From the NCBI GenBank assembly GCA_018400625.1, contig JAGYMJ010000120.1, positions 1 through 7,562 of the forward strand: a DNA stretch of 7,562 nucleotides, in the 5' to 3' direction. Below the pieces are notes generated by a model, which ran no database searches, had not been told where the DNA came from, and was given only the letters and a program-made list of their open reading frames with translations. Source of the stretch: Planctomycetota bacterium. Lineage in GTDB: Bacteria > Planctomycetota > Brocadiia > SM23-32. Below, piece by piece: positions 1 to 7,401 of the stretch (positions are counted from its first letter, which is position 1; each line of letters begins with the position of its first letter). A program made the translations under genes and the position numbers.

Positions 1-17
1 GGCCGCCGGGCGCTTTT

Positions 18-35
18 GGGGAGGGGCGGGCAGGG
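18..35 (+). other. Candidate G-quadruplex tract
   Basis: Four G-runs of 4, 4, 3 and 3 are separated by loops of 1, 1 and 2 bases, which fits the standard G3+N1-7 pattern. A fifth run lies at 8-10. The equivalent part of copy B (reverse strand 7541-7522) is also G-rich but has three GGG runs flanked by GG, so it fits only a weaker version. Whether the tract folds in the cell is unknown. Confidence 0.4.
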
Positions 36-64
36 CGCATTAACGGCTAAAGGGTGTTGATGCA

Positions 65-223
65 ATGCCCGTAACGTTTAATCTTCATTCCACCGGCACA
101 AGGCACGGTGGGGATGCTGCGGGGTTCACTGAGGACTTACCATTTACGCATCCCGCCCAATCCGTCACGAGAAGAGAAATTGCGCAAAAGATATCAGCCT
201 TGTTTGGTATGAGTAAAAAATGA
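65..223 (+). CDS. Possible 52-residue leader ORF overlapping the barrel gene start
   Basis: An ATG at 65 opens a 52-codon frame ending in TGA at 221-223, which overlaps the barrel gene ATG at 220 as ATGA, a common arrangement for translational coupling. AAGGG lies about 10 bases upstream, a possible but distant ribosome site. The middle reads HSTGTRHGGD and the C-terminus VTRREIAQKISALFGMSKK, which is helix-like and basic. There is no signal peptide or recognised domain. Most of the frame lies inside repeat copy A. In copy B the same frame gives a related peptide, but the differences there are mostly amino-acid changing, which argues against selection on a protein. It is either a small real ORF or a chance frame across a repeat; I lean slightly to chance. 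Confidence 0.25.
   Translation: MPVTFNLHSTGTRHGGDAAGFTEDLPFTHPAQSVTRREIAQKISALFGMSKK
90..111 (+). repeat. Hairpin core of repeat copy A
   Basis: Six-base arms CCACCG (90-95) and CGGTGG (106-111) enclose ten bases. GGCAC occurs twice as a direct repeat across the core. The core of copy B (7451-7472) has identical arms, the same loop length and one changed loop base, making this the best conserved part of the repeat. No T-tract follows on either strand, so it is not a typical intrinsic terminator. Confidence 0.65.
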
Positions 224-1101
224 GTATTCAACGGACGCTATTGTTTTTCCTGTTTTTTTCACTTCTCTCTTCAGTTCTCTTCGCCGGAACCCCATCCCCG
301 CCGCCGGAGCTCTTCAGACCCAAAATAGATTTTCGCATTGAAGTCGATGAGCCGGCTGATTTCAAGGACAGTTCTGCAAGGGTTGGCGTCAGTTCTCAGG
401 CTTTAAGAGCCTCATATTTTGGTTTTTATCTAGGATACAGGGTCAGCCGTTATAGCTGGCGCAAGGCGGATTTGACAGATTTTCTTTCTGCATCGTCTTC
501 GCCCTGGGAACATCTCCACTCAGCATCTTTCGGCTTCCGCAGTATGTTTCCCGTTGGAGAGGGCCGGCTGGTGAATGCCGGTATAGGGCTTAATACAAGC
601 TTTGAGCGGCAGCTCTCCGGTTCTGCGGGCTGTACGGCCAATCTGATGCTGATACAAATGTTGAATGAAAACTGGTCGAGCGGCCTGGGGGTTGTGATGG
701 TTTATGATCCATTAAAACTCAGGGTTCTGCCGGCCATTGCCCTGAGGTATGATGGCGAGGTGGATCAGAAGGGGGTTTCCGGCTCTTTCGGTATGCCCGC
801 ACAGATAAAGTACCGCATAAATGAGGAGTGGCGGTTGTTTGGGAACTTCGGCTTTTCATCGGGCACTTACCGATTGAAAGACAACAGTCGCGTCGAGAAA
901 AAAGGATATTTCCGACACTCCTCTCTTTCGCCGCGTTTCGGAGTAGAGTACTTTCCCTGGGATAATATGGAGCTTGAGGCTGCCGGCGTGTATAAATTTG
1001 AAAGGGAGTGGAGGATATACAGCCGCAGCGGTTCGCGCCGGCATCGTTCGAGGCTTGATAACGGTATCGGACTGGCGGTCAATTTTTCCTGGCGTTTTTG
1101 A
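220..1101 (+). CDS. Secreted outer-membrane beta-barrel protein, function unknown
   Basis: The 293-residue product starts with a clear Sec signal peptide: one Arg at residue 5, a hydrophobic core at about 6-21, and a likely cut after Ala22 (LFA|GT). A Pro-rich linker follows. From about residue 60 to the end there are alternating polar/hydrophobic strands rich in aromatic residues and Gly, with no long hydrophobic helix. The chain ends VNFSWRF; a final Phe after alternating hydrophobics is the usual signal for insertion by the BAM machinery. The pattern around residues 150-215 (WSSGLGVVM..., VLPAIALRYDG, IKYRINEEWRLFG) resembles DUF6268-type barrels, but I am unsure of that family. An in-frame TAA at 214-216 makes ATG 220 the first start; the upstream ribosome site is weak (TGAG about 7 bases away). 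It faces tamA tail to tail across 124 bases. It may be a porin, a structural protein or a client of the neighbouring assembly module. Confidence 0.85.
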   Translation: MSIQRTLLFFLFFSLLSSVLFAGTPSPPPELFRPKIDFRIEVDEPADFKDSSARVGVSSQALRASYFGFYLGYRVSRYSWRKADLTDFLSASSSPWEHLHSASFGFRSMFPVGEGRLVNAGIGLNTSFERQLSGSAGCTANLMLIQMLNENWSSGLGVVMVYDPLKLRVLPAIALRYDGEVDQKGVSGSFGMPAQIKYRINEEWRLFGNFGFSSGTYRLKDNSRVEKKGYFRHSSLSPRFGVEYFPWDNMELEAAGVYKFEREWRIYSRSGSRRHRSRLDNGIGLAVNFSWRF

Positions 1102-1126
1102 TGGGATTTTCCGGCCGCGGGTCTCA

Positions 1127-1144
1127 GCGAACCACATTGTTCGC
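1127..1144. other. Perfect inverted repeat in the convergent gap
   Basis: Arms GCGAAC and GTTCGC enclose six bases in the 124-base gap between the barrel gene and tamA. It sits where a shared terminator would be expected, 26 bases past the barrel gene stop. Neither strand has a U-tract immediately after it, so intrinsic termination is doubtful. I see no better terminator in 1102-1225. Confidence 0.3.
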
Positions 1145-1225
1145 CCAACGGAGAATTTCAGGGGAGTCTGCTGCTCGTGTCAGGATGGTTGTTTTTGGTC
1201 TGGAAGAGGTGCCGTCTTTGCCTTA

Positions 1226-3343
1226 TCAGAACGGGGTGCCCAGGGAGATATGGAGGGTGCCGGCGGGGTCGCCCGGTCTTCTTTTCGGGTTGTATCCATA
1301 CTCGACCCTCAGCGGCCCCATAAACGTGTTGTATCTGACCCCTCCGCCTATCGAATACAGGGTTTCGTCATAAGGATAGTTTCTGAACCTTTTGGACATA
1401 GCGAGTCCATCCGTGAATAAAACCAGCGACCATGACGGGGTAATCATCTGTTCGAGTTCTACGTTCAGGAGAGAATATGTTTCAGCGCCGATGAAGTTAT
1501 TCTCTTCATCTCTTGGGGAAGCTTCTCCGTGCTGATATCCCCGGACGGAATTCCCGCCGCCGGGGAAGAAGCGTTTGCTGAAGGGTAAATTGTTTTGGCT
1601 GCTCCCTGAAGAAATTATAAGCCCGTGTTTTAAGCCTGCATTGAAATATACACCTCTCCCTATTCCCTTATGCCAGGAGCCCGTCAAGTCAAGTTTTTGA
1701 TAATTGCTGTTGCCCAGGAAGGCCGGAGCAGCGATTTCAATGGATTTACTGAGTTTATAACCCTCTCTCGGCGATATGGGATTGTTGCGTGAGTCGTGGG
1801 AAACATCAAACTGGAATGCTCCTACCTGAGCACGGTCCATGCCGTATTGTTCGGCGGCCTCAAATCGGCCCGAATCGAGCAGTTGATAAATATAACGTAC
1901 GGATACGTCGCTGTTAATCAGTGTTGAATATGACAGCAATCCTAGCGAGGCGCCGTATTCCTTCCGCACAAAATCTATTTCCTTCCGCCTGAGGGCGGAA
2001 ATGTTTGTGAACACATTGATGTCCCTCCCCATGAGTTCGGGCATTGTATATCTGTATTCCACACTGCTCGCTTTCATTGATTGCACGGCCTGGAGGCGGG
2101 AGCGATGTGCGCGCCCGAACACATTATGTTGTACAAGCTCCAGGCCGCCGCGCAGCATTTCATAACTGCCGTATCCGATCAAAACTGCGGCTTCTATCTC
2201 TTTACCTTCTTTTAGTTTGAATATTGCTATACGTCTGTCTGGGGCAACTTCTTCGTAATCCAGATCGACGCTTTCAAAAACCCCCAGCCTTGCAAGACGA
2301 TAGCGAACGTCCTGAAGTTCGACGCGATTGAGCACCTGCCCGGGTTGTATCCTGGCTCGGCGTTTAAGGACCGATTCGCGGGTTTTTTCAGCTCCTTCAA
2401 AAACGATATCAGCGAGATATACTTTGGGCCCGGTGTCAATCCTGAGCGATAAGTCAACAGCAACATAATCTTCGTTCATTTCCTCGTGTTTGAGGCGCGA
2501 TTCTACCTCGACATCGGGATAGCCTTTCTGCAAGAATCTATTGCGGACCTTAATAGTGGTATCCTGCAACCATCTTCGTGAAAAAGGTATTCCGGTGTTT
2601 TCGATCAGTTCCTCCCGAGGTGGAAGGGTGCTGTCCCGGTAAAAGATTTCTTTTCTGAGGTCTCGGACTATGTGCTTCTCATTCTCTGCGACATCGATAT
2701 GCGCCGATACCGCACCGGTTTCGTGGTCGATATCGACCTCACCTGCTACGACAGAGGCATTGGGATACCCCTTTTCAACGAGAGTATCTCTCAAGTTGGA
2801 GAGACTGTTATTGAGCTTTTCTGGTGTGAATGCTTTTGGGGCTTTTAGCGGAATCAGATAGTCGTCAGGAACAAAAAACGTTTCAGCATATTTTTCATCC
2901 AGCAGAGTCAGCCCCGTAAAATCTATATCTTCGTAGTAATAGAGCGTACCAGGCTCTACCTGGAACCGGACGCTGCTCGTACGCTTGGGGCGTTGAAGCA
3001 TGACCTCGGCGCTTTCGCGCCAGTGGAAAATTTCCTCGGAACCGTCCTCTAAGATCAATTGAACCCTTACCGTGGGTTTAAGGTAGCCGTCTTGTTTCAT
3101 AATAGATAATATGATGAAAGCGGCGTCCTCAATGAACGGGGCATCATAGAATTGTATTTCTTCCTCATCGACCAGCAACACAATAGAGCGTCGGAGTTCT
3201 CGATTGCCGCGGAAGCCGTATCCGTGCACCTCCAGTTTCGGAGTATCCGAAGGGGGGACTTCATCGCATTTGAGAGCTTCCGGGGGGAAAACCCCAAAAA
3301 AGAGAAATGCGGTAATGGAGGTGAATAGAATTGATTTTTTCAT
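1226..3343 (-). CDS. tamA: TamA-like Omp85 outer-membrane assembly protein
   Basis: This is an Omp85-superfamily protein: periplasmic POTRA domains followed by a 16-stranded-type barrel. I choose the ATG at 3343, giving 705 residues starting MKKSILFTS, because it starts directly with a signal peptide (core about 5-20), shares ATGA with the tamB stop, and has GGAGG 11 bases upstream. The longer start at 3361 would add six residues and overlap that GGAGG. I see four POTRA-like units at about residues 36-108, 130-222, 225-305 and 307-380; the repeated signs are I.F.G near the start and a GY/GVF turn late in the unit. The barrel spans about 385-705 and carries the loop-6 motif VRGY (600-603) after FFPGGGNS, then GPLRVEYGY and a terminal Phe. 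E. coli TamA has 577 residues and three POTRAs; BamA about 810 and five. The length is intermediate, and the tamB neighbour is the main reason for calling TamA rather than BamA. Confidence 0.85.
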   Translation of the reverse strand: MKKSILFTSITAFLFFGVFPPEALKCDEVPPSDTPKLEVHGYGFRGNRELRRSIVLLVDEEEIQFYDAPFIEDAAFIILSIMKQDGYLKPTVRVQLILEDGSEEIFHWRESAEVMLQRPKRTSSVRFQVEPGTLYYYEDIDFTGLTLLDEKYAETFFVPDDYLIPLKAPKAFTPEKLNNSLSNLRDTLVEKGYPNASVVAGEVDIDHETGAVSAHIDVAENEKHIVRDLRKEIFYRDSTLPPREELIENTGIPFSRRWLQDTTIKVRNRFLQKGYPDVEVESRLKHEEMNEDYVAVDLSLRIDTGPKVYLADIVFEGAEKTRESVLKRRARIQPGQVLNRVELQDVRYRLARLGVFESVDLDYEEVAPDRRIAIFKLKEGKEIEAAVLIGYGSYEMLRGGLELVQHNVFGRAHRSRLQAVQSMKASSVEYRYTMPELMGRDINVFTNISALRRKEIDFVRKEYGASLGLLSYSTLINSDVSVRYIYQLLDSGRFEAAEQYGMDRAQVGAFQFDVSHDSRNNPISPREGYKLSKSIEIAAPAFLGNSNYQKLDLTGSWHKGIGRGVYFNAGLKHGLIISSGSSQNNLPFSKRFFPGGGNSVRGYQHGEASPRDEENNFIGAETYSLLNVELEQMITPSWSLVLFTDGLAMSKRFRNYPYDETLYSIGGGVRYNTFMGPLRVEYGYNPKRRPGDPAGTLHISLGTPF

Positions 3344-6300
3344 CGGACGTAAAACCTCCATTTCACACCGAAGTTAAAAGCGTCGAAGCGGTCATATTCC
3401 CCCACCAATCCCAGTTTTGGCAGCAGCATAAATTCCACATGATATGTTTCTCTGCCTTGCTCCGAGATGTTTTCCCCTGTTCGCACCTCAACGCGTTGGG
3501 CCAGATCACCGTTTCCTCCGAAATCGGCAAAAAGGTTCTGAACGATAAAAAAAGCCAGTTTGGTTGCTTTCTGCCGACCTGAGAAAACTGTTTCGTCACG
3601 TGGCAGTTCACCGGCGGTTAACATTAAAAGTATAGCCTGCGAACTCAGGGGCGGGTGCGAGCTGAACTCCAGTATCGGTTCATATGCCGTACCGTAAAGA
3701 TTCATCTTAATGTCATAGCCGTAGGTGCGGGCTGAAGCCATGAAAGAGAGCCGTGGAGTGAAGGGTTCATCTTCAGTGATGGTTAACATCCCGTGATCAA
3801 TGTTCAGCGAAGCGAACGGGAATCTGACCATTCCCGATTCAACCTGAACATCGCCGACGGAATAGGGTTCGAGCAGCGTGCCCTGGAGATTCATATCCAT
3901 CGAACAATTGCCTCGAAAACCGGGCGCCCTGACCGATAAAAATTCCTCGCCCAGGATGTTTAAATCAAGTTCCCAATCAGAAAAAGGAGGTGTATCAACA
4001 CTAAAAAAGGGGGGACGCTGTTCGGGTCTGGTAACGGATAATTGTGGAGTCAAAGCTCGCCAATCGCTGACAGCGGCGCTTTCCCGCATGGTGATTACTC
4101 CTGTGATTTTTGCTGTATCGGGCTCCGAGCCTCGGCATGAAATATCCAAGTCGCTTCTGACGACAAGACCGGGGCGGCGTAAAATCGGAATATTATTGCC
4201 GTGCAGGTTGAGCTCAAAATGCGGTTTCATCTCATCTCCCAGTTCGGCAAAACCGTTTGCGATTATCTTCTCGCCGCCATAGCGTGTTGAAAGCTCTTTC
4301 AACGAGGCCCTAAAGTCTTCAAATTTCACATCCAGGCTAATGTCACGGAAAGATTCCAGAGGACCGATGGGGCGTGTGGAAGCTTCCTGAAGCACGAGAT
4401 ACCCGTCCCTGAACCGCCCGTCTTCAAATTCTATATCAAAAGATAAGTTCCCGCCCGAACTTAATAAATGGGGAAACTGCTCGGCTAAAAAATCTAACTC
4501 GGCATTTTCTGCGAAAATTCGAGCATTAATATCCTTCCAGTCGGGCAGCTTCCTTTCGCGGATCATGTTTTCCCACGCATCTTTCCCCATTGGCAGACTT
4601 GCAAGAGCGTTGATTTCATGACCTTCAACGGCCAAACTCAGCTTTTCCAGCGCAGCCATATCCTGATCGATCATAAATTCCATTTGAATATCATCCATGG
4701 CAAGAGTTTTAAGATCAGGACCCGGCTCGTAAGAAAGGTTCTCTATATCCAAAAATACGGAACATACAGGATCATTAAGGGAGCCCCTAAATTCGGCTAT
4801 TAACTCCGGAGATTCAAGGCGGATGCCGGCAATGGATTCCAAATCTCTCCAAAATGAAGCTTGGGGATGATTGAGAATATTTGCCTGAAGTTCGCCCTGA
4901 GCGTCTATCTGAAAAAAATCATTTGGTTGTGAGGGATTAATACTTGCGGGCAGGAAACCCTCCATGCTCAGGATTTTGCCCTCTTCATCGCTCAAGTCGA
5001 ACTGATCCAAACGGAATATATCTTCAGCGGAAGCGATAGCGGTCTTTAGAGTTATCCTTTTTTCTTCGGCGACCTGAGCCGTTATCAGCGCATTTAAGTC
5101 AAAAAAAAGTGCACCATAATCTTCCCAGGAAGACTTGAAATTCAGGTTTTCAACCGTAATATCGGGAATGTCAGTCTCAATGATTTTTTCTAAAAAGGGG
5201 CTTTGAAAAGCCCGGATATCTACTGAGAGACTGCCGGTTTCCGGCGTTAAGTTCGCCTGGTCAGTTTTTACATGGCCGCCGGGGCTGTTCAGGTGGAGTG
5301 GTGTCATGGAAAGTTCCCAGTTCCCCTCAGGCAGCATCATTTTGCCGTTTCCATAGGAGGCTTTAAGCTGAAAAGGCTCTATCAGCTCCATGAGCATCAC
5401 CTGGTCATGTTCAAGCGTAAATTTTTGCATATTTAACTCTCCCGCTTCCGGAGTGGTAAATAAACCCCCTTCGGCCTTCAGTTCAGCGTTCTTTTCATTT
5501 TCCCAATGCAGTGTCCAACGCTCAAAATTTAATGACCGCCCGGACAGATTCAGAGTGAGGTTGCCCGGGATGATGTTTTTTGCAGAAAGCGATCTGAGAG
5601 CAATATCGCTTTGGTAATTAATGCCTTGCAGGGGGCCTGAAAATTTGACATCTACATTTCCCGCTTCAAAGTCTATATCCCCGGGAAGATGTTTTTCGAA
5701 GGGGGGGGCGGTGATATTTCCGGTGATCTCGCCATGTTCTACGGTCTTATTCTCAAAATTGTAAGCCAATTGGGAGGAAAACTGAGTACCGCCAATTAAT
5801 TGAGTATCCAGGGTTTTTATCTCTATAACCGGCCGTTTGAAGATGCCCTGGACATGGATTCCTTTGATTTTATGTCCCTGTGCAATGATATTTGCGGCTG
5901 AAGCATTGAAATCAACATGCGGCAGTAAAAAATCATTCTGCTCTTCATCAAACAGGCCTTCATCCCGCCAGTTAAAAGTTCCCTCCCCCGAAAAATCTTC
6001 GCCGGCAAAACCGAAAATTTGAGGATTTTCCGCATCAAGAGTGAAGTGTATGACAGGGTTTGTTACTTTTCCCTTTTCAATAAGGAAAACATTTCTCAGG
6101 TTGCCGCCGGCTTCGGGGAATGGCAGTCCCTCCAGGTCAACATCTATCTCGAATCCAACAGGTTTTTTACTCAGGATCGTTCCTTCGTAATCGAGTTCCA
6201 GTGGAGAGTCGAGAAAAGCTTTACCGGAGGGGCTTTCAACATTTAATTTTTGCAATACGGCTTTTTGTAAATCGCCATGAGCCTGCATTTTGGCCGAGAT

Positions 6301-7254
6301 AAACGGCAGGTATTTTTCTTTTATCCCCGGATAGGCCTGAACGTCGAAATCTACATTATAGGTTTCTTTTTGCCATGACGCCGAGACTGATCCCTTTATC
6401 CGCTCATAAGGTTCTAATAATAAGTCTTTTCCCGACAGGTCGATATCCTCCGATTGAATGGACGCCACGGCCGGCATCTGCTCTCCCTGCTCAAAATCGG
6501 CAGAAAAATTCAATACGTTATTTTGCCACTGCACGTTCCCTCCGACAAGGAGCAAGTTCTCGCGGCTCACGAGGTTCATGTTCAAGACTGCTCCATAAGG
6601 ATAAAGGGTTGATTGAAGATCGATGTTGGAGGGATCGCGGAGATTGCCTTCCAGATGGAGATTAAGCTTTTGACCGAAAATTTTCTTACCGGCTATGGCA
6701 CGAACAAGCCCATGGTGCAACTGGAACTCAGGGAAATGTATTTCATTGCCGTTAATATTTATTAACCCATTATAAAATCCGGCCCGGGGCAGCCAATGGA
6801 CGAGATGCGACAGTGTTTTGTCCATATCCATAAATCCATCGCATGGGAAGAATTTTGCGGGTTCTTTCCGTTTCGGCGTTTTGGGTGTCCTTACGGATAA
6901 ATGCCAATTCTCCACCGAGATAAAGTCCGTTTCCTCCACATTTCCGGTGATAATTTTGACGAACCATGCGGGGGGCAGATAGGCTTCAGCTTTTCCCACT
7001 GAAAGGCTGAAGTTGTCCTCCTTGATACCGACATCATGCAGAGCAAAACGGGAATATCCAATTCTCTCATACCGGGCGTATCCCAACCCGAAATTGCCGG
7101 CTAAGGGCTGTACAAGCCAGGGAAACCATACCGGTGCGGCAATGATCAGCAGCGCAATAACGGCAAACAGGGCAAGGGCAGATAAGCATGTCCAGCGGAG
7201 TATCGGCACCAAAAAGCGTGCTGCCGAGCGCTTGTTTTTTTCAGCCTTTTTCAT
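3340..7254 (-). CDS. tamB: TamB-like inner-membrane-anchored periplasmic bridge protein (DUF490)
   Basis: The product has 1304 residues, close to E. coli TamB (1259). The N-terminus is basic (MKKAEKNKRS) with one hydrophobic segment at about 14-41 and no cleavage site, so it should be a signal anchor in the inner membrane with the rest in the periplasm. The body is a very long run of short beta-strands in the AsmA/TamB style, with recurring G.L..P patterns and no catalytic motif; related proteins form a groove for lipids or unfolded barrels. Residues about 1106-1304 match the TamB C-terminal domain: G.L.VQGTLLEP-like, VESGMVRFPF, a PPLSSQAILLMLTAGELP stretch (1201-1218), then a closing barrel-like region ending VKWRFYVR. 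An in-frame TAA lies two codons upstream of ATG 7254, so this is the earliest start. No Shine-Dalgarno is visible. It precedes tamA, with stop and start overlapping in ATGA, so the two are almost certainly one operon. Confidence 0.88.
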   Translation of the reverse strand: MKKAEKNKRSAARFLVPILRWTCLSALALFAVIALLIIAAPVWFPWLVQPLAGNFGLGYARYERIGYSRFALHDVGIKEDNFSLSVGKAEAYLPPAWFVKIITGNVEETDFISVENWHLSVRTPKTPKRKEPAKFFPCDGFMDMDKTLSHLVHWLPRAGFYNGLININGNEIHFPEFQLHHGLVRAIAGKKIFGQKLNLHLEGNLRDPSNIDLQSTLYPYGAVLNMNLVSRENLLLVGGNVQWQNNVLNFSADFEQGEQMPAVASIQSEDIDLSGKDLLLEPYERIKGSVSASWQKETYNVDFDVQAYPGIKEKYLPFISAKMQAHGDLQKAVLQKLNVESPSGKAFLDSPLELDYEGTILSKKPVGFEIDVDLEGLPFPEAGGNLRNVFLIEKGKVTNPVIHFTLDAENPQIFGFAGEDFSGEGTFNWRDEGLFDEEQNDFLLPHVDFNASAANIIAQGHKIKGIHVQGIFKRPVIEIKTLDTQLIGGTQFSSQLAYNFENKTVEHGEITGNITAPPFEKHLPGDIDFEAGNVDVKFSGPLQGINYQSDIALRSLSAKNIIPGNLTLNLSGRSLNFERWTLHWENEKNAELKAEGGLFTTPEAGELNMQKFTLEHDQVMLMELIEPFQLKASYGNGKMMLPEGNWELSMTPLHLNSPGGHVKTDQANLTPETGSLSVDIRAFQSPFLEKIIETDIPDITVENLNFKSSWEDYGALFFDLNALITAQVAEEKRITLKTAIASAEDIFRLDQFDLSDEEGKILSMEGFLPASINPSQPNDFFQIDAQGELQANILNHPQASFWRDLESIAGIRLESPELIAEFRGSLNDPVCSVFLDIENLSYEPGPDLKTLAMDDIQMEFMIDQDMAALEKLSLAVEGHEINALASLPMGKDAWENMIRERKLPDWKDINARIFAENAELDFLAEQFPHLLSSGGNLSFDIEFEDGRFRDGYLVLQEASTRPIGPLESFRDISLDVKFEDFRASLKELSTRYGGEKIIANGFAELGDEMKPHFELNLHGNNIPILRRPGLVVRSDLDISCRGSEPDTAKITGVITMRESAAVSDWRALTPQLSVTRPEQRPPFFSVDTPPFSDWELDLNILGEEFLSVRAPGFRGNCSMDMNLQGTLLEPYSVGDVQVESGMVRFPFASLNIDHGMLTITEDEPFTPRLSFMASARTYGYDIKMNLYGTAYEPILEFSSHPPLSSQAILLMLTAGELPRDETVFSGRQKATKLAFFIVQNLFADFGGNGDLAQRVEVRTGENISEQGRETYHVEFMLLPKLGLVGEYDRFDAFNFGVKWRFYVR
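3355..3359 (-). promoter_or_regulatory. Ribosome binding site of tamA inside the tamB 3' end
   Basis: GGAGG on the - strand lies within the last codons of tamB, with 11 bases between it and the ATG at 3343. It supports the 3343 start over the ATG at 3361, which overlaps it. The spacing is a little long, so re-initiation by ribosomes finishing tamB at the shared ATGA may also contribute. Confidence 0.6.
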
Positions 7255-7401
7255 GAGTTACTATACGGTAATGTTGGAATATATCAGAAAAAAATTCTCA
7301 AAAAAACCAAAATTGTAGAATCAATATCGCAAACCCTTTCCCTTTATATTTTTACAGGGTGAATTAAGCTTTGAATCAGAAAGGGGCGGTGGACACTAAA
7401 C
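7255..7401. other. tamB leader, AT-rich, no gene seen
   Basis: The 147 bases between the tamB start and repeat copy B are AT-rich close to the gene, with T/A runs at about 7287-7310. I find no RNA gene and no ORF worth calling. Together with copy B this makes up the 308 bases without a clear gene at the right end of the window. Confidence 0.5.
7278..7286 (-). promoter_or_regulatory. Weak candidate extended -10 for tamB
   Basis: The - strand reads TGATATATT, an extended -10-like match (TGn plus TATATT). It would start transcription near 7271 and leave a leader of about 17 bases. No -35 hexamer is present at 17 bases, only a T-run. The surrounding AT-richness makes chance matches easy. Confidence 0.2.

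Larger units (their letters stand above)
18..155 (+). repeat. Dispersed repeat, copy A (upstream of the barrel gene)
   Basis: This stretch aligns by eye with the reverse strand at 7541-7402. Shared blocks in order are a G-rich run, eight spacer bases, ACGGCTAA, GGTGT, AATC, ATTCCACC, a hairpin core (90-111), GATG, GTTCA.TGA, TTAC and a final CCCG. A hand count over about 96 aligned positions from 43 to 140 gives roughly 73% identity, with a 2-base gap and a 3-base gap. A block of about 12 bases (58-69) is not conserved. The copy reads toward the barrel gene, as copy B reads toward tamB. It could be a REP/MITE-like mobile repeat, a structured 5' leader, or the decayed end of a larger element. 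Homology is visible; function is not. Confidence 0.7.

Noticed and set aside
90..111. Repeat hairpin as an intrinsic terminator or known riboswitch
   Set aside because: No U-tract follows on either strand, and I recognise no conserved riboswitch core around it.
974..1420. 148-codon + strand frame across the convergent gap
   Set aside because: It lies over the end of the barrel gene and of tamA in other frames, has no signal or domain, and its composition fits a shadow frame.
3343..3361. tamA start at the upstream ATG 3361
   Set aside because: It would put six extra residues before a normal MKK signal peptide and overlap the GGAGG site; the ATGA start fits better.
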